From assembly GCA_002435875.1 (NCBI GenBank), contig DIVN01000072.1:1-9566 (forward strand): a stretch of DNA of 9,566 bases. The letters run 5' to 3'. Shown in pieces: positions 1 through 6,953 of this stretch. The position numbers and the translations under genes are program-made. Below the pieces are notes generated by a model. That model saw nothing but the letters and a program-made list of their open reading frames with translations, searched no databases and was not told where the DNA came from. Source of the stretch: Anaerolineales bacterium UBA6131 (GTDB lineage Bacteria > Chloroflexota > Anaerolineae > UBA2200). Within the stretch, counting starts at the first letter, position 1. Each line of letters begins with the position of its first letter.

Positions 1-666
1 CAGCCAGCTCTCGGGGTGGTGGTGATACACAATCGCGCAAGGGTTGAACACAAACTTGTGACCGGCCTCTGCCAAGCGAAACGATAGCTCCTGGTCTTCC
101 ACCGAGGCGCACGGGAAGCGGGCATCGAACCCGCCAGCGGCCAACAGCACTTGGCGCCGGTAGGCCGCAGCATAGGTGTCGATAAAGTCGACATGCTTGC
201 TGCGTGCAGTGTGGTCGTAGCGATCCTCATACTCAATCTGGATAAATCGCGCAGCCAGCTCGCGTTGGCGTGAGCGGTAGGCACCCTTGACGCCGACCAC
301 TGAGGAATCGTCAAACGGCGCCAACATCTGCGCGATCCAGTCTTCGACTGGAGCACAATCGGCATCCGTGAACAGCACGACATCGCCGCGGCTCGCGGCA
401 ATCCCACGGTTGCGTGCCACCGCGGGACCCTGGTTAGTCTGCCTCAGCACGATGCTGCCTCGCTCGGCGGCAAGGCGAGGCGTCTCATCGGTAGAGCCAT
501 CGTCAACCACGATGATTTCATACCTGTGTCGCTCGATCGTCTGCTTCTCCAGAGCGACCAGGCAGGCCAAAATGGTGTCCACCACATTGTAAGCGGGGAT
601 CACCACCGAGACATCTGGAAGCGTTCCGGCAGCTTGGTGAGGAGGATGCATCAGTTCACAAGGCAT
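1..666 (-). CDS. Family 2 glycosyltransferase, N-terminal part (3' end outside window)
   Basis: This is the first 222 residues of a GT-A fold glycosyltransferase, which would transfer a sugar from a nucleotide-activated donor to a growing glycan on the cytoplasmic side. Visible landmarks are the opening strand VSVVIPAYN (about residues 19-27), the nucleotide-binding VDDGSTDETP, a GPAVARNRGIA helix, the metal-binding DxD as FTDADC, and the acceptor-side acidic motif SVEDQELSFRLAEAGH. No membrane segment is present in the visible part. I chose ATG at 666 because GGGTGG lies 6 bases upstream. An ATG at 651 (five codons later) has no ribosome binding site but would also keep the whole fold. It is 166 bases downstream of the mucin-like gene and may be the last or next unit of the same cluster. 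Fold assignment is very secure; donor and acceptor are unknown. Confidence 0.95.
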   Translation of the reverse strand, partial: MPCELMHPPHQAAGTLPDVSVVIPAYNVVDTILACLVALEKQTIERHRYEIIVVDDGSTDETPRLAAERGSIVLRQTNQGPAVARNRGIAASRGDVVLFTDADCAPVEDWIAQMLAPFDDSSVVGVKGAYRSRQRELAARFIQIEYEDRYDHTARSKHVDFIDTYAAAYRRQVLLAAGGFDARFPCASVEDQELSFRLAEAGHKFVFNPCAIVYHHHPESWL

Positions 667-672
667 AGTATG

Positions 673-678
673 CCACCC
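673..678 (-). promoter_or_regulatory. Weak ribosome binding site for the glycosyltransferase
   Basis: GGGTGG on the minus strand sits 6 bases before ATG 666. It is weaker than the other sites in the window but is the only SD-like sequence near the candidate starts, so it favours 666 over 651. Confidence 0.4.
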
Positions 679-690
679 ATCGAAATCGCT

Positions 691-700
691 GTATCGATAC
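691..700. promoter_or_regulatory. Perfect 10-bp palindrome in the gap before the glycosyltransferase
   Basis: GTATCGATAC is a perfect inverted repeat about 25 bases upstream of the glycosyltransferase start. It could be an operator half of the gap's regulation, but a 10-bp palindrome can occur by chance. No clear -35/-10 pair was found beside it. Confidence 0.2.
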
Positions 701-773
701 GAAGCAACGCAAGCACCCAGCTGACCACGAGAGAGCGCCTTAGCAACGCCATGCTGACGGTGCGAGCGATGTC

Positions 774-785
774 TCTTGCGCAAGA
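774..785. promoter_or_regulatory. Perfect 12-bp palindrome in the intergenic gap
   Basis: TCTTGCGCAAGA is a perfect 12-bp inverted repeat with no spacer, lying between the stop of the mucin-like gene (833) and the glycosyltransferase start (666). A dimeric regulator site is possible. There is no second copy elsewhere in the window that I noticed, so function is unproven. Confidence 0.25.
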
Positions 786-832
786 AAAGCAGCCCAGCTT
801 TCCCCCGATCGGCTGCCACAGAGGCCAGTGCC

Positions 833-1375
833 CTACGGCTTGCGCCGGAGAGAGGTGTGCACGACGACGCCAGCCAGCATACCTACCGTCAGCAGGCCAA
901 ATGGCACTGATGCACAAGGGCCTCCTCTGCCCGCGCTGGGGGCAGCTGTCGCCGTCGCCGTTGGAGGAACGACAATCGGTTCACTCGTGGCAGTCGGAGG
1001 CACGGACGTCCGCGTTGGTGGCACGGATATAAGGGTGGGTGGCACTTGTGTAGCCGTGGAAACGCTGCGGGTTGCAGTTGCGGTCGGCAACGGCATCGTG
1101 CTGCTAGGCACGACCTGAGCTGCAGTTGCGGTGGCCGGAACGGGCGAAGCCGTCGGGGCCTGGGTCGGTGGCCCAGCCGTTTGCGTGGGCGGAACTTGAG
1201 TTGGCTCCGAGGGAACAGATGTGTTCGTCGGCGGAACCGGAGTGTTGGATGGGGTTGGCAGCGGGACCGTCTGCAACAACCGGCTCTGACCCGGCATAGC
1301 CCAGGCGGAAGGCCTCGCCGCCAGTGCCAGCAGCACCAGCAGAGTCACGACATAGGTCAGACGACGTAATCTCAT
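833..1375 (-). CDS. Small mucin-like Pro/Thr-rich surface protein with C-terminal anchor-like signal
   Basis: A 180-residue protein with no recognisable enzymatic domain. Residues 1-26 are a signal peptide or anchor: basic MRLRR, then a Leu/Val/Ala-rich core, then an ARPSAWA cleavage-like region. Residues about 37-147 are low-complexity Pro/Thr/Ser/Val sequence with VPPT-type repeats, likely extended and possibly O-glycosylated. The C-terminus has SAGRGGPC (147-154), a hydrophobic stretch at about 157-173, and the basic tail LRRKP. That three-part layout resembles C-terminal protein-sorting signals (GlyGly-CTERM or MYXO-CTERM style), though it matches none exactly. The start at 1375 is set by AGGAGGG five bases upstream; an in-frame extension to 1441 would overlap the DUF4012 gene and add residues ahead of the signal peptide. 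It follows DUF4012 by 10 bases, so it is co-transcribed. A role as a wall spacer or scaffold is inference. Confidence 0.8.
   Translation of the reverse strand: MRLRRLTYVVTLLVLLALAARPSAWAMPGQSRLLQTVPLPTPSNTPVPPTNTSVPSEPTQVPPTQTAGPPTQAPTASPVPATATAAQVVPSSTMPLPTATATRSVSTATQVPPTLISVPPTRTSVPPTATSEPIVVPPTATATAAPSAGRGGPCASVPFGLLTVGMLAGVVVHTSLRRKP
935..1267 (-). repeat. Pro/Thr-rich low-complexity repeat (mucin-like segment)
   Basis: Degenerate in-frame repeats encoding VPPT, PTAT and similar units make up residues about 37-147 of the mucin-like protein. It is Val- and Pro-richer than the linkers of the two upstream genes, which are dominated by TPT/TAT/SPT units. Confidence 0.85.
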
Positions 1376-1380
1376 TGGTG

Positions 1381-1387
1381 CCCTCCT
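1381..1387 (-). promoter_or_regulatory. Ribosome binding site deciding the start at 1375
   Basis: AGGAGGG on the minus strand, 5 bases before ATG 1375. It overlaps the TAG stop of the DUF4012 gene (1388-1386), which ties the two genes together translationally. Confidence 0.85.
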
Positions 1388-3356
1388 AACGTAACTCCAC
1401 TCGGAACACGCGGTCCTGTTCGAGATTAGAATCAAACGCAATCAGCCCTGTACTGCTTACAGACGGTTCCGGAACGGTATTGGCTGGTAGTGCTTTTGCA
1501 GACAGCAGCACGCGCACGTTCAGGGGTACGGCATCAGTACCAGGCTGCTTCTGCACCAATAGCGAGTAATCTGACACATCTCTTGCCGGGAGCAGATAGT
1601 GTAAACGCACTGTGCGACTCTCTGCAGCCGGAACCAGTAGAAAAGTCGAGAAGACGGTTTTTCCCTGCTCCGCTGGCAGAGTCTGTGTCTCGGTCACTCC
1701 TTCGGACGCGAGCAGGCGACTACCAAGCGGCGCATAGACGCGCAGATAGTTCCAGTAGCAGCCTTCCGCCATCAGAGCGTAGCTCGCCTCCACCCTTGCC
1801 GCCTGGATACAGGCAGGCTCCGCTGGGCTGTGGTTGTGATACGTGATTGCCAGCGTAGCCAGTGGCGCAAGAGGCTGGCTCAAATCCACCTCGTAGTGCA
1901 CCAACTTCTCAACATTCAGATTGACCTTATTGTAGCCCATGTTGGTATCGAGGGCAAGGAGATAGTCGCCCTGCCAATCGCCGTTAACGGTACCATCCAA
2001 ACCAGTGGTCGCCAAGAGGGCCTGCACCTGAGGATTGTGGAAGTAAAGCTGCAGGTGCTTCTCCTGCAGCAGCCTAATCATCGCCTTGCCCAGCGACAGC
2101 AACTGGCGCGGGTCGCGGCTAGACTGTACCTTGCTCAATAGCGCTTTGGCCAGAAGCCCCATAAAGTCCTTGCGACCCGACCACCATTCCTCTTTGACGC
2201 CTGTCCAACCCAACGAGTCCAACCACTCCTGCATGGTCATGCCCTCGGGCACAGGTGGGTTCCAGAAGTCACGCGTCTTTTGTAGCACATCTTTGCCCGT
2301 AATCTGCTCCCGTAACTCCTCCAGGTAAAGCGGGCCAACTGCCGTCACCAGATCCTCCAGGGCATAGAGGTCAAACGCGATCACTGCATCAATGTCGCCA
2401 GCGTTCTCCAGGTGGTACAAGTCTTGGACTGCCTGAGCCGAAGTAGGAAAGTCAGGCCACCAGTTGCCATCGCGAGTGACCCAGAGGAAGATGCCCATGT
2501 AGCGCTGCATGGGCTCGGGAGCCCACGGATGGTCGACGGTGAACTTGTCAAAATCATAGCTGTCCCGAATCACCAGGCTATCGAGCTTGCCATGCTGTAA
2601 CGAGGCCACGCCAATCCCAGTGATGAATCCGCCCGTGGCCCGGATTTCGTCACTGTTTTGGGCCATGATGAGGTAGTTGGCAGGCGATGTATCTCCCAGT
2701 AGTTCAGGCACCGCGGCTGCCGCATCGAGAGCGATCGCACCAAGGTTAAGATACTTCTGCAGGTACGGTACACCACGAGACAACGGCCATGCAAGGCCTG
2801 CGCCTCCCCATCTGGCAAGGTCGCCCGTCGTCTGACGCATCTGCGACGCGGCGTGCACAAGATGAGGCCTGGCCTGCGCGAGGCCACCAAACAACAGCTC
2901 ACTCATGTTGGCATTGCTAGCCCCCTGCCCCCGAAACTGCGCAGGGGAGACTGCGGCAACTATGGGCTGCAAGGCATTCGTCCCGGAGCGCGCCACGACG
3001 AGCAGGTCGACGGCAACTCCGATAAGCACGTCTACGGCTGCGAGGTTCCTCCGCAGGGCGGGCACGGGGATCCAGGTCGGGAACAAGTCTGCGCGCAGTT
3101 CAGCCCGAATGGTGCGCAGCGAGGTTTCGATGGCGGCCAGGTCGCCCCCAAGATGCTCCAGCTCTGTGGGCTGGAGTACAAGCTCGGGATTTGACGCAAT
3201 CTGGGTCAGGTGGAGGGCATGCCTGACAATGGTGAAGGCGCTGCCTATGAGGGTGATGCTCTTGACCAGGAAGACAAGCAGCATCGCCAGCGTAACCACG
3301 GCTATCAGCCGCCGCGTGCGCCTGCGAGTTAATAGACCCTTTGCCTGCGCCAACAT
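1386..3356 (-). CDS. Membrane-anchored DUF4012 family protein
   Basis: A 656-residue protein with an N-terminal basic patch (RRRTRR, 11-16) and one transmembrane helix at about 17-40, followed by a long extracytoplasmic region. The DUF4012 hallmark block starts near residue 226: NYLIMAQNSDEIRATGGFI, then RDSYDFD, DGNWWPDFPTSAQA (297-309), and DAVIAFDLYALEDLVTAVGP (323-342). A later WNYLRVYAPLGSRLL segment (535-549) is also typical of the family's C-terminal part. Residues 40-225 carry a helical, possibly coiled region. DUF4012 proteins have no established biochemical function; they are common in Chloroflexota and Actinobacteria, often near envelope polysaccharide genes, and this neighbourhood fits. 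ATG 3356 is preceded by GAGGTGAT. The gene lies 26 bases after the hydrolase gene and 10 bases before the mucin-like gene. Family assignment is from remembered motifs. Confidence 0.92.
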   Translation of the reverse strand: MLAQAKGLLTRRRTRRLIAVVTLAMLLVFLVKSITLIGSAFTIVRHALHLTQIASNPELVLQPTELEHLGGDLAAIETSLRTIRAELRADLFPTWIPVPALRRNLAAVDVLIGVAVDLLVVARSGTNALQPIVAAVSPAQFRGQGASNANMSELLFGGLAQARPHLVHAASQMRQTTGDLARWGGAGLAWPLSRGVPYLQKYLNLGAIALDAAAAVPELLGDTSPANYLIMAQNSDEIRATGGFITGIGVASLQHGKLDSLVIRDSYDFDKFTVDHPWAPEPMQRYMGIFLWVTRDGNWWPDFPTSAQAVQDLYHLENAGDIDAVIAFDLYALEDLVTAVGPLYLEELREQITGKDVLQKTRDFWNPPVPEGMTMQEWLDSLGWTGVKEEWWSGRKDFMGLLAKALLSKVQSSRDPRQLLSLGKAMIRLLQEKHLQLYFHNPQVQALLATTGLDGTVNGDWQGDYLLALDTNMGYNKVNLNVEKLVHYEVDLSQPLAPLATLAITYHNHSPAEPACIQAARVEASYALMAEGCYWNYLRVYAPLGSRLLASEGVTETQTLPAEQGKTVFSTFLLVPAAESRTVRLHYLLPARDVSDYSLLVQKQPGTDAVPLNVRVLLSAKALPANTVPEPSVSSTGLIAFDSNLEQDRVFRVELR

Positions 3357-3362
3357 GCCCGT

Positions 3363-3370
3363 ATCACCTC
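3363..3370 (-). promoter_or_regulatory. Ribosome binding site for the DUF4012 gene
   Basis: GAGGTGAT on the minus strand, 6 bases before ATG 3356, in the 26-base gap after the hydrolase-like gene. Confidence 0.75.
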
Positions 3371-3382
3371 GGCTGCCAGGAC

Positions 3383-4633
3383 CTAAGGACGTGAGAACCT
3401 CCTGGCGACCAGGGGTAGCAGTGCCCTGGGATAGCCCAGCAGGGTGTGCATGTATTCTCGCCAGGCCACACCGAAAATGGTCATTTGCGTCGGATCGACG
3501 TGGCTGAACAAAGACCCGTTGTAGCCCTTGCCAGTGGCAAAGTCGTAGGGTTGATCATTGATACTGTACCACAGCCACTGTTGTACCAGATGGTAATCGT
3601 CAGCCGCATAGCCTACGCTCGGATCCCGGGCATCAACCATAAACTCGAAGGTCTCGCGGATAAACGAAATCAGCACCATGTCGCCAAAGTTGGGGTCTCC
3701 ATATCCCGCTCCGTACCCGATGTACGACGACGGGAACAACACGCCGTACTCCGAAATAATGAGCGGTTTGTTCTGGAAGCCGTGGGCCTTCATCCACTCA
3801 CGAAAGCTGATCACGAGCTGTCGAAAGAGAACCGGGTTTGCATTATCATAGAACCCAGTCTCAAGCGAGAAATTGAACATCTCTCCTTGAGTTGCATCAA
3901 TCCCGACCGGAATCTCAGCGCCCCAGCTGCCCGTTTTCTCTGGCAATATCTGCATGTGGATATTCCAAACATCAACTGGCATTTCGCTGCCGTACCGGTC
4001 ATGATAGGCAGCTAGCGTGCGCTCCAGCCATTGCAGGCGCAACGGCGTCGGTTGCACGATGCCACCAATGGCCACCCAGGAGCCTGCATCTTGGCCTTTA
4101 ATGATATTGTACACGTCGTGATAGATCTCAGCATACTGTTCAGGAGTACGGCTGCCCTGCACTACGCCCAGGGCCTTTTGCGTCAGGCGTTCAGGCTCGT
4201 TGCCGATGATCCACAACGAGCCCTTCGGCGCACTAGCCACGGTGGAGGTCAGCTCTAGTGTATTGGTCGGATAGTCGCTTTCCCGGACCAGGATGATCTG
4301 TGCGTAGCGCATGCCGTGTGGTGTGAGCGGGGTCGCGGAGGTGCGCCAATCAGAGTACCAGCCGATATGCAGGCCCAGGACGTCATAATCCGAAATGGTC
4401 GCCGGGCGTGACTCCCCTCCCACGATGATCCTGGCACTCGGACTCAAAGCGGCCCCGAAGCGCGAGGCAGCATCCGCATAGTACTCGCTGCTGAACGGGA
4501 TTGCTTCGTTGCTCTCAAAGCGTTCACGCGCCATGCTGGAGCCCGATACAGAGACGAACAGCACCACGAGGGCCAACAGCACAGCCATCCCAACGGCTAG
4601 AGACCGCGTGCTACACCGCGCATGACATTGCAT
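3383..4633 (-). CDS. Secreted or membrane-anchored glycoside-hydrolase-like TIM-barrel protein
   Basis: A 416-residue protein with an N-terminal hydrophobic segment (residues 11-33, signal or anchor) and a barrel domain at about 80-395. It fits clan GH-A: GNEPERL gives the Asn-Glu pair with the likely acid/base E146, and IISEYGVLF gives the likely nucleophile E295, 149 residues later. VDVWNIHMQ (220-228) and QQWLWYSIND (351-360) are further barrel-strand signatures. I cannot name a GH family or substrate. The domain is clearly paralogous to the start of the gene at 6954-9566: compare AADDYHLVQQWLWYSIND with PADDYRLAQRWAWYSLND. This copy has no Thr/Pro linker and no extra domains, and it ends in RALLPLVARRFSRP, a weak echo of the FLPLLxRG motif. 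ATG 4633 is preceded by AGAGGAG with 7 bases spacing and starts 2 bases after the upstream stop, so translation is probably coupled. An open frame continues to 4825 but lies over the upstream gene. Confidence 0.9.
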   Translation of the reverse strand: MQCHARCSTRSLAVGMAVLLALVVLFVSVSGSSMARERFESNEAIPFSSEYYADAASRFGAALSPSARIIVGGESRPATISDYDVLGLHIGWYSDWRTSATPLTPHGMRYAQIILVRESDYPTNTLELTSTVASAPKGSLWIIGNEPERLTQKALGVVQGSRTPEQYAEIYHDVYNIIKGQDAGSWVAIGGIVQPTPLRLQWLERTLAAYHDRYGSEMPVDVWNIHMQILPEKTGSWGAEIPVGIDATQGEMFNFSLETGFYDNANPVLFRQLVISFREWMKAHGFQNKPLIISEYGVLFPSSYIGYGAGYGDPNFGDMVLISFIRETFEFMVDARDPSVGYAADDYHLVQQWLWYSINDQPYDFATGKGYNGSLFSHVDPTQMTIFGVAWREYMHTLLGYPRALLPLVARRFSRP

Positions 4634-4635
4634 GG

Positions 4636-6924
4636 CTAAGCTCCTCTGATCAACAATGGTAGGAATAGGCGATAGGTTGGTGGCGTGGGTGTGAGAGTCG
4701 GTGTTGCAGTGGCCGACACCGTGGGCGAAGCCGTCGCGGTGCGCGTTGACGTTCGAGTTGCTGTGAGGGTGGGGGCTACTGTAGCTGTCGGAGAGGCGGT
4801 TGGCGTCGGTTCGATGCTGCTCCATTCGCCCAGGTAAAGCTGCCAGTCGCCGTCACGCATATCACGCCATACCACATATACACGCTCGCCATCTGTAGCT
4901 GCCACCGGCTCGATGGAGAAGCTATTCCCTGTGGACAGCTGCAGCTCATCCCAGGTCTGCCCCTCGTTCGCGCTCGTGCGCAGGTAGATAGCAGGAAGCC
5001 CATTGCGATAGTCTTCCCAGACCATGGCCACCATTCCCGTGGCAGCCACCAGGTCGGGTTGCCAAGCACCGCTGGTGCGCAATCTGCTAGCGCCAGGCCA
5101 GTTCTGCCCACCATCTGTGCTCTGTTGGTACCAGAGCGCGTGGGGCGGCTTGATCCAGGCCGCAAAGACATTCGAGCCCTGCGCTGCTACGGTCACGTCA
5201 TGCTCGTTGCCGAAAGTGTAGTCCACCCTCGGCCCCCAACTCAAGCCTGCATTGCCGCTGCGGACATACTTGAGCATCCAGTCGCGTCGGTTCACCTGCT
5301 GCCAGAACACAAGGGCCAGAGAGTCACTTGTCGCCAGCGCCGTATTCTGTGGTAGAACCGTGTGAAAAGAATCCACATAGGGCGATTGCGGAGCATCCAG
5401 GACCGTCTGCGATGCCCAGGACCCCTCCGGCGACAAGCGGAAGATGCGTAGGCGGTCGGACATAAGCGGCACAGCTACGATCACCTGGCCTGCGCACACC
5501 GCGACCTGGGGTTCCATGGTCATTGCACAACGGCTGCCTGGATCTCCGGCTTGTTCCACCACACTCTCCAACACCACGGTCGGCTGCGACCATTCCCCGC
5601 CGATATCGCGCCAACGGTAGTAAATTGCCCAGTTCCCGCTGCGGTAGTCTTGCCACACCACATGGACGCGCTCCCCAGATGCCGCAATCGAGGGCGCCCT
5701 GGCTTCCCTGCCGCTGGTGCTTAAGTCAACCTCCTCACTCCAAAGACCGCCCGCACTACGTTGACGGTAATAGATCTCACGTGAGCCGCCGCGGTCGTCA
5801 ACCCAGACGACGTGCAAACCCTCGGCATTCAGGGCTATATCTGGCTGCTCCACGACTCCGCTCGACGCGGTAATGGGCGACTCATTCTGCCACGCGGCCG
5901 CCCGCGTCGGCCGAACCGACCGCGCTTCATAACCCTCAATCATTTCGCTGAGCACACGCCCAGCGGCATAAGGAGTTTCAAAGCCGAGCAGCTCACCAAC
6001 TGTCGGTGCGATATCGATCTGCTGACGGAACTCCTGGAACTCCGCCCCAGCCTTGATATCCGGGCCTAGAGCCAACAAGAACAGTCGCTTGTCTCCCTCA
6101 CTGATGCCGCTGTGGTCGCGAAAGCCCCCATGCTCGTCGTCGTGCCGGCCGTGGTCCGTAGTAACCAGCACCGTCGTGCGATCGCGGTAGATCGGGTCAC
6201 TCTGAATCTTGGTCCAGAGCTCATCCACGATGCGATCGGCATTGAGAATCGCCTCCTGGTACACAAACCAGCCTTCATGACCAGCACGGTCAACCTGACC
6301 AAGGTGCAAAAAGACGAGGGACGGGTGATACTGATCCATCACGGTTCTCATAACCGCCCAGGTACTGTTATCCAAGCGATCGCCCGTGGGTGACGGATCT
6401 ATCGATGCAGCGAACTCTGGTCCATAGTAGGCGTGTTGGCTGCTGGCAAGCAGGTTGCAGTTGTTCTTGCCGACAACGGCCCAGACCTGATTCTGTGCAA
6501 CATCCGGATTCGCTTTGCGATAGTACTCGAACACCGTGGGGCATGCCGGTTGAAAGAGCCGGTTGCCTTCGTTGTTCGGAGTCATTTCCCAGCAGCCGTC
6601 TACGATTGTGTCGTTGCCTGGCGTGGTCCAGGTGGCAACGAGGTTGTAAAAGTTGCGATAGAGTGAGCCCTGCGCACGCAGTTCATTCATGCGCGGGATT
6701 AGGACTGCTGGATCAGGTGCATCAAACGCCTCGGTACCGCGTAAACCATCAATACTCACCACAAAGACATTCTTCGTCAGGTACTGAGAACCCACACGAT
6801 TCGCAGCTACAGCATGGGCTGAGGGCTCCGCGGAGATAAGAGGTTCTGCTCCAACTGATGCCCCGGAAACGATAATAGATACGGCGAGCGCGACTGCCGC
6901 TCGCCAAGTCAATGACCTACTCAC
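4636..6924 (-). CDS. Secreted NPP-like phosphodiesterase fused to a seven-repeat BNR-type beta-propeller
   Basis: A 762-residue protein. Residues 1-26 are a signal peptide ending GASVGA. Residues about 50-335 are an alkaline-phosphatase-superfamily domain: metal ligand D59 in VVSIDGLR; TWTTPGNDTIVDG (98-110), which lines up with the nucleophile loop of type I phosphodiesterases (T100 probable, T101 possible); D212 and H216 in QVDRAGH; D257 and H258 in TTDHG; and H265 or H271 in HGGFRDHSG. All metal-site residues are present, so it should be an active phosphodiesterase or phosphatase; the substrate is unknown. Residues 355-700 hold seven repeats of about 50 residues with VHVVWQDYRSG-like cores, and Asp-box-like turns near 556, 602 and 651. 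A Thr/Pro linker (706-749) and RLFLPLLIRGA close the protein. The start is GTG 6924, with AAGGAGG 5 bases upstream. It lies 29 bases after the first gene and 2 bases before the hydrolase gene. Confidence 0.92.
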   Translation of the reverse strand: MSRSLTWRAAVALAVSIIVSGASVGAEPLISAEPSAHAVAANRVGSQYLTKNVFVVSIDGLRGTEAFDAPDPAVLIPRMNELRAQGSLYRNFYNLVATWTTPGNDTIVDGCWEMTPNNEGNRLFQPACPTVFEYYRKANPDVAQNQVWAVVGKNNCNLLASSQHAYYGPEFAASIDPSPTGDRLDNSTWAVMRTVMDQYHPSLVFLHLGQVDRAGHEGWFVYQEAILNADRIVDELWTKIQSDPIYRDRTTVLVTTDHGRHDDEHGGFRDHSGISEGDKRLFLLALGPDIKAGAEFQEFRQQIDIAPTVGELLGFETPYAAGRVLSEMIEGYEARSVRPTRAAAWQNESPITASSGVVEQPDIALNAEGLHVVWVDDRGGSREIYYRQRSAGGLWSEEVDLSTSGREARAPSIAASGERVHVVWQDYRSGNWAIYYRWRDIGGEWSQPTVVLESVVEQAGDPGSRCAMTMEPQVAVCAGQVIVAVPLMSDRLRIFRLSPEGSWASQTVLDAPQSPYVDSFHTVLPQNTALATSDSLALVFWQQVNRRDWMLKYVRSGNAGLSWGPRVDYTFGNEHDVTVAAQGSNVFAAWIKPPHALWYQQSTDGGQNWPGASRLRTSGAWQPDLVAATGMVAMVWEDYRNGLPAIYLRTSANEGQTWDELQLSTGNSFSIEPVAATDGERVYVVWRDMRDGDWQLYLGEWSSIEPTPTASPTATVAPTLTATRTSTRTATASPTVSATATPTLTPTPPTYRLFLPLLIRGA
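4639..4671 (-). other. C-terminal motif RLFLPLLIRGA
   Basis: The last 11 codons before the TAG encode RLFLPLLIRGA, directly after a Thr/Pro linker. I recognise this layout as recurrent in secreted Chloroflexota proteins and read it as a probable sorting or surface-attachment signal. It is too short for a membrane helix and has no basic tail. Confidence 0.6.
4641..4647 (-). promoter_or_regulatory. Ribosome binding site deciding the start at 4633
   Basis: AGAGGAG on the minus strand, 7 bases before ATG 4633. It lies inside the last codons of the phosphodiesterase gene, so ribosomes finishing that gene are placed to start the next. Confidence 0.85.
4678..4809 (-). repeat. Thr/Pro-rich linker repeat
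   Basis: Degenerate repeats encoding PTPTASPTATV-type sequence form residues 706-749 of the phosphodiesterase, between the propeller and the terminal motif. The plus strand is correspondingly G/T-rich. Confidence 0.9.
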
Positions 6925-6929
6925 TCCAA

Positions 6930-6936
6930 CCTCCTT
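6930..6936 (-). promoter_or_regulatory. Ribosome binding site supporting a GTG start at 6924
   Basis: AAGGAGG on the minus strand lies 5 bases before GTG 6924. This, and the signal peptide that follows immediately, make GTG the start despite the lack of ATG. Confidence 0.85.
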
Positions 6937-6953
6937 ATCCGGCTAACTACTCC

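Noticed and set aside
782..801. Possible rho-independent terminator on the minus strand (AAAGC / GCTTT stem followed by TTTTCTT)
   Set aside because: The stem is only 5 bp with two G-C pairs, too weak to call.
651..917. Minus-strand 88-residue open frame whose TGA overlaps an ATG (TGATG at 653-649)
   Set aside because: The overlap looks like translational coupling, but the frame lies out of frame over the end of the mucin-like gene, has no domain, and the glycosyltransferase has a better start at 666.
526..1032. Plus-strand open frame of 168 residues
   Set aside because: It is antisense to the glycosyltransferase and the mucin-like gene, has no recognisable domain and no ribosome binding site worth noting.
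1376..1441. Upstream extension of the mucin-like protein to 1441
   Set aside because: It overlaps the end of the DUF4012 gene, while ATG 1375 has a strong AGGAGGG and starts directly at the signal peptide.
3446..4015. Plus-strand open frame of 189 residues
   Set aside because: It is antisense to the hydrolase barrel, whose catalytic motifs are clearly in the minus-strand frame.
4634..4825. Upstream extension of the hydrolase frame to 4825
   Set aside because: The extension is an out-of-frame reading of the Thr/Pro linker (His/Ser/Asn-rich) and would put 64 residues in front of a good signal segment and ribosome binding site.
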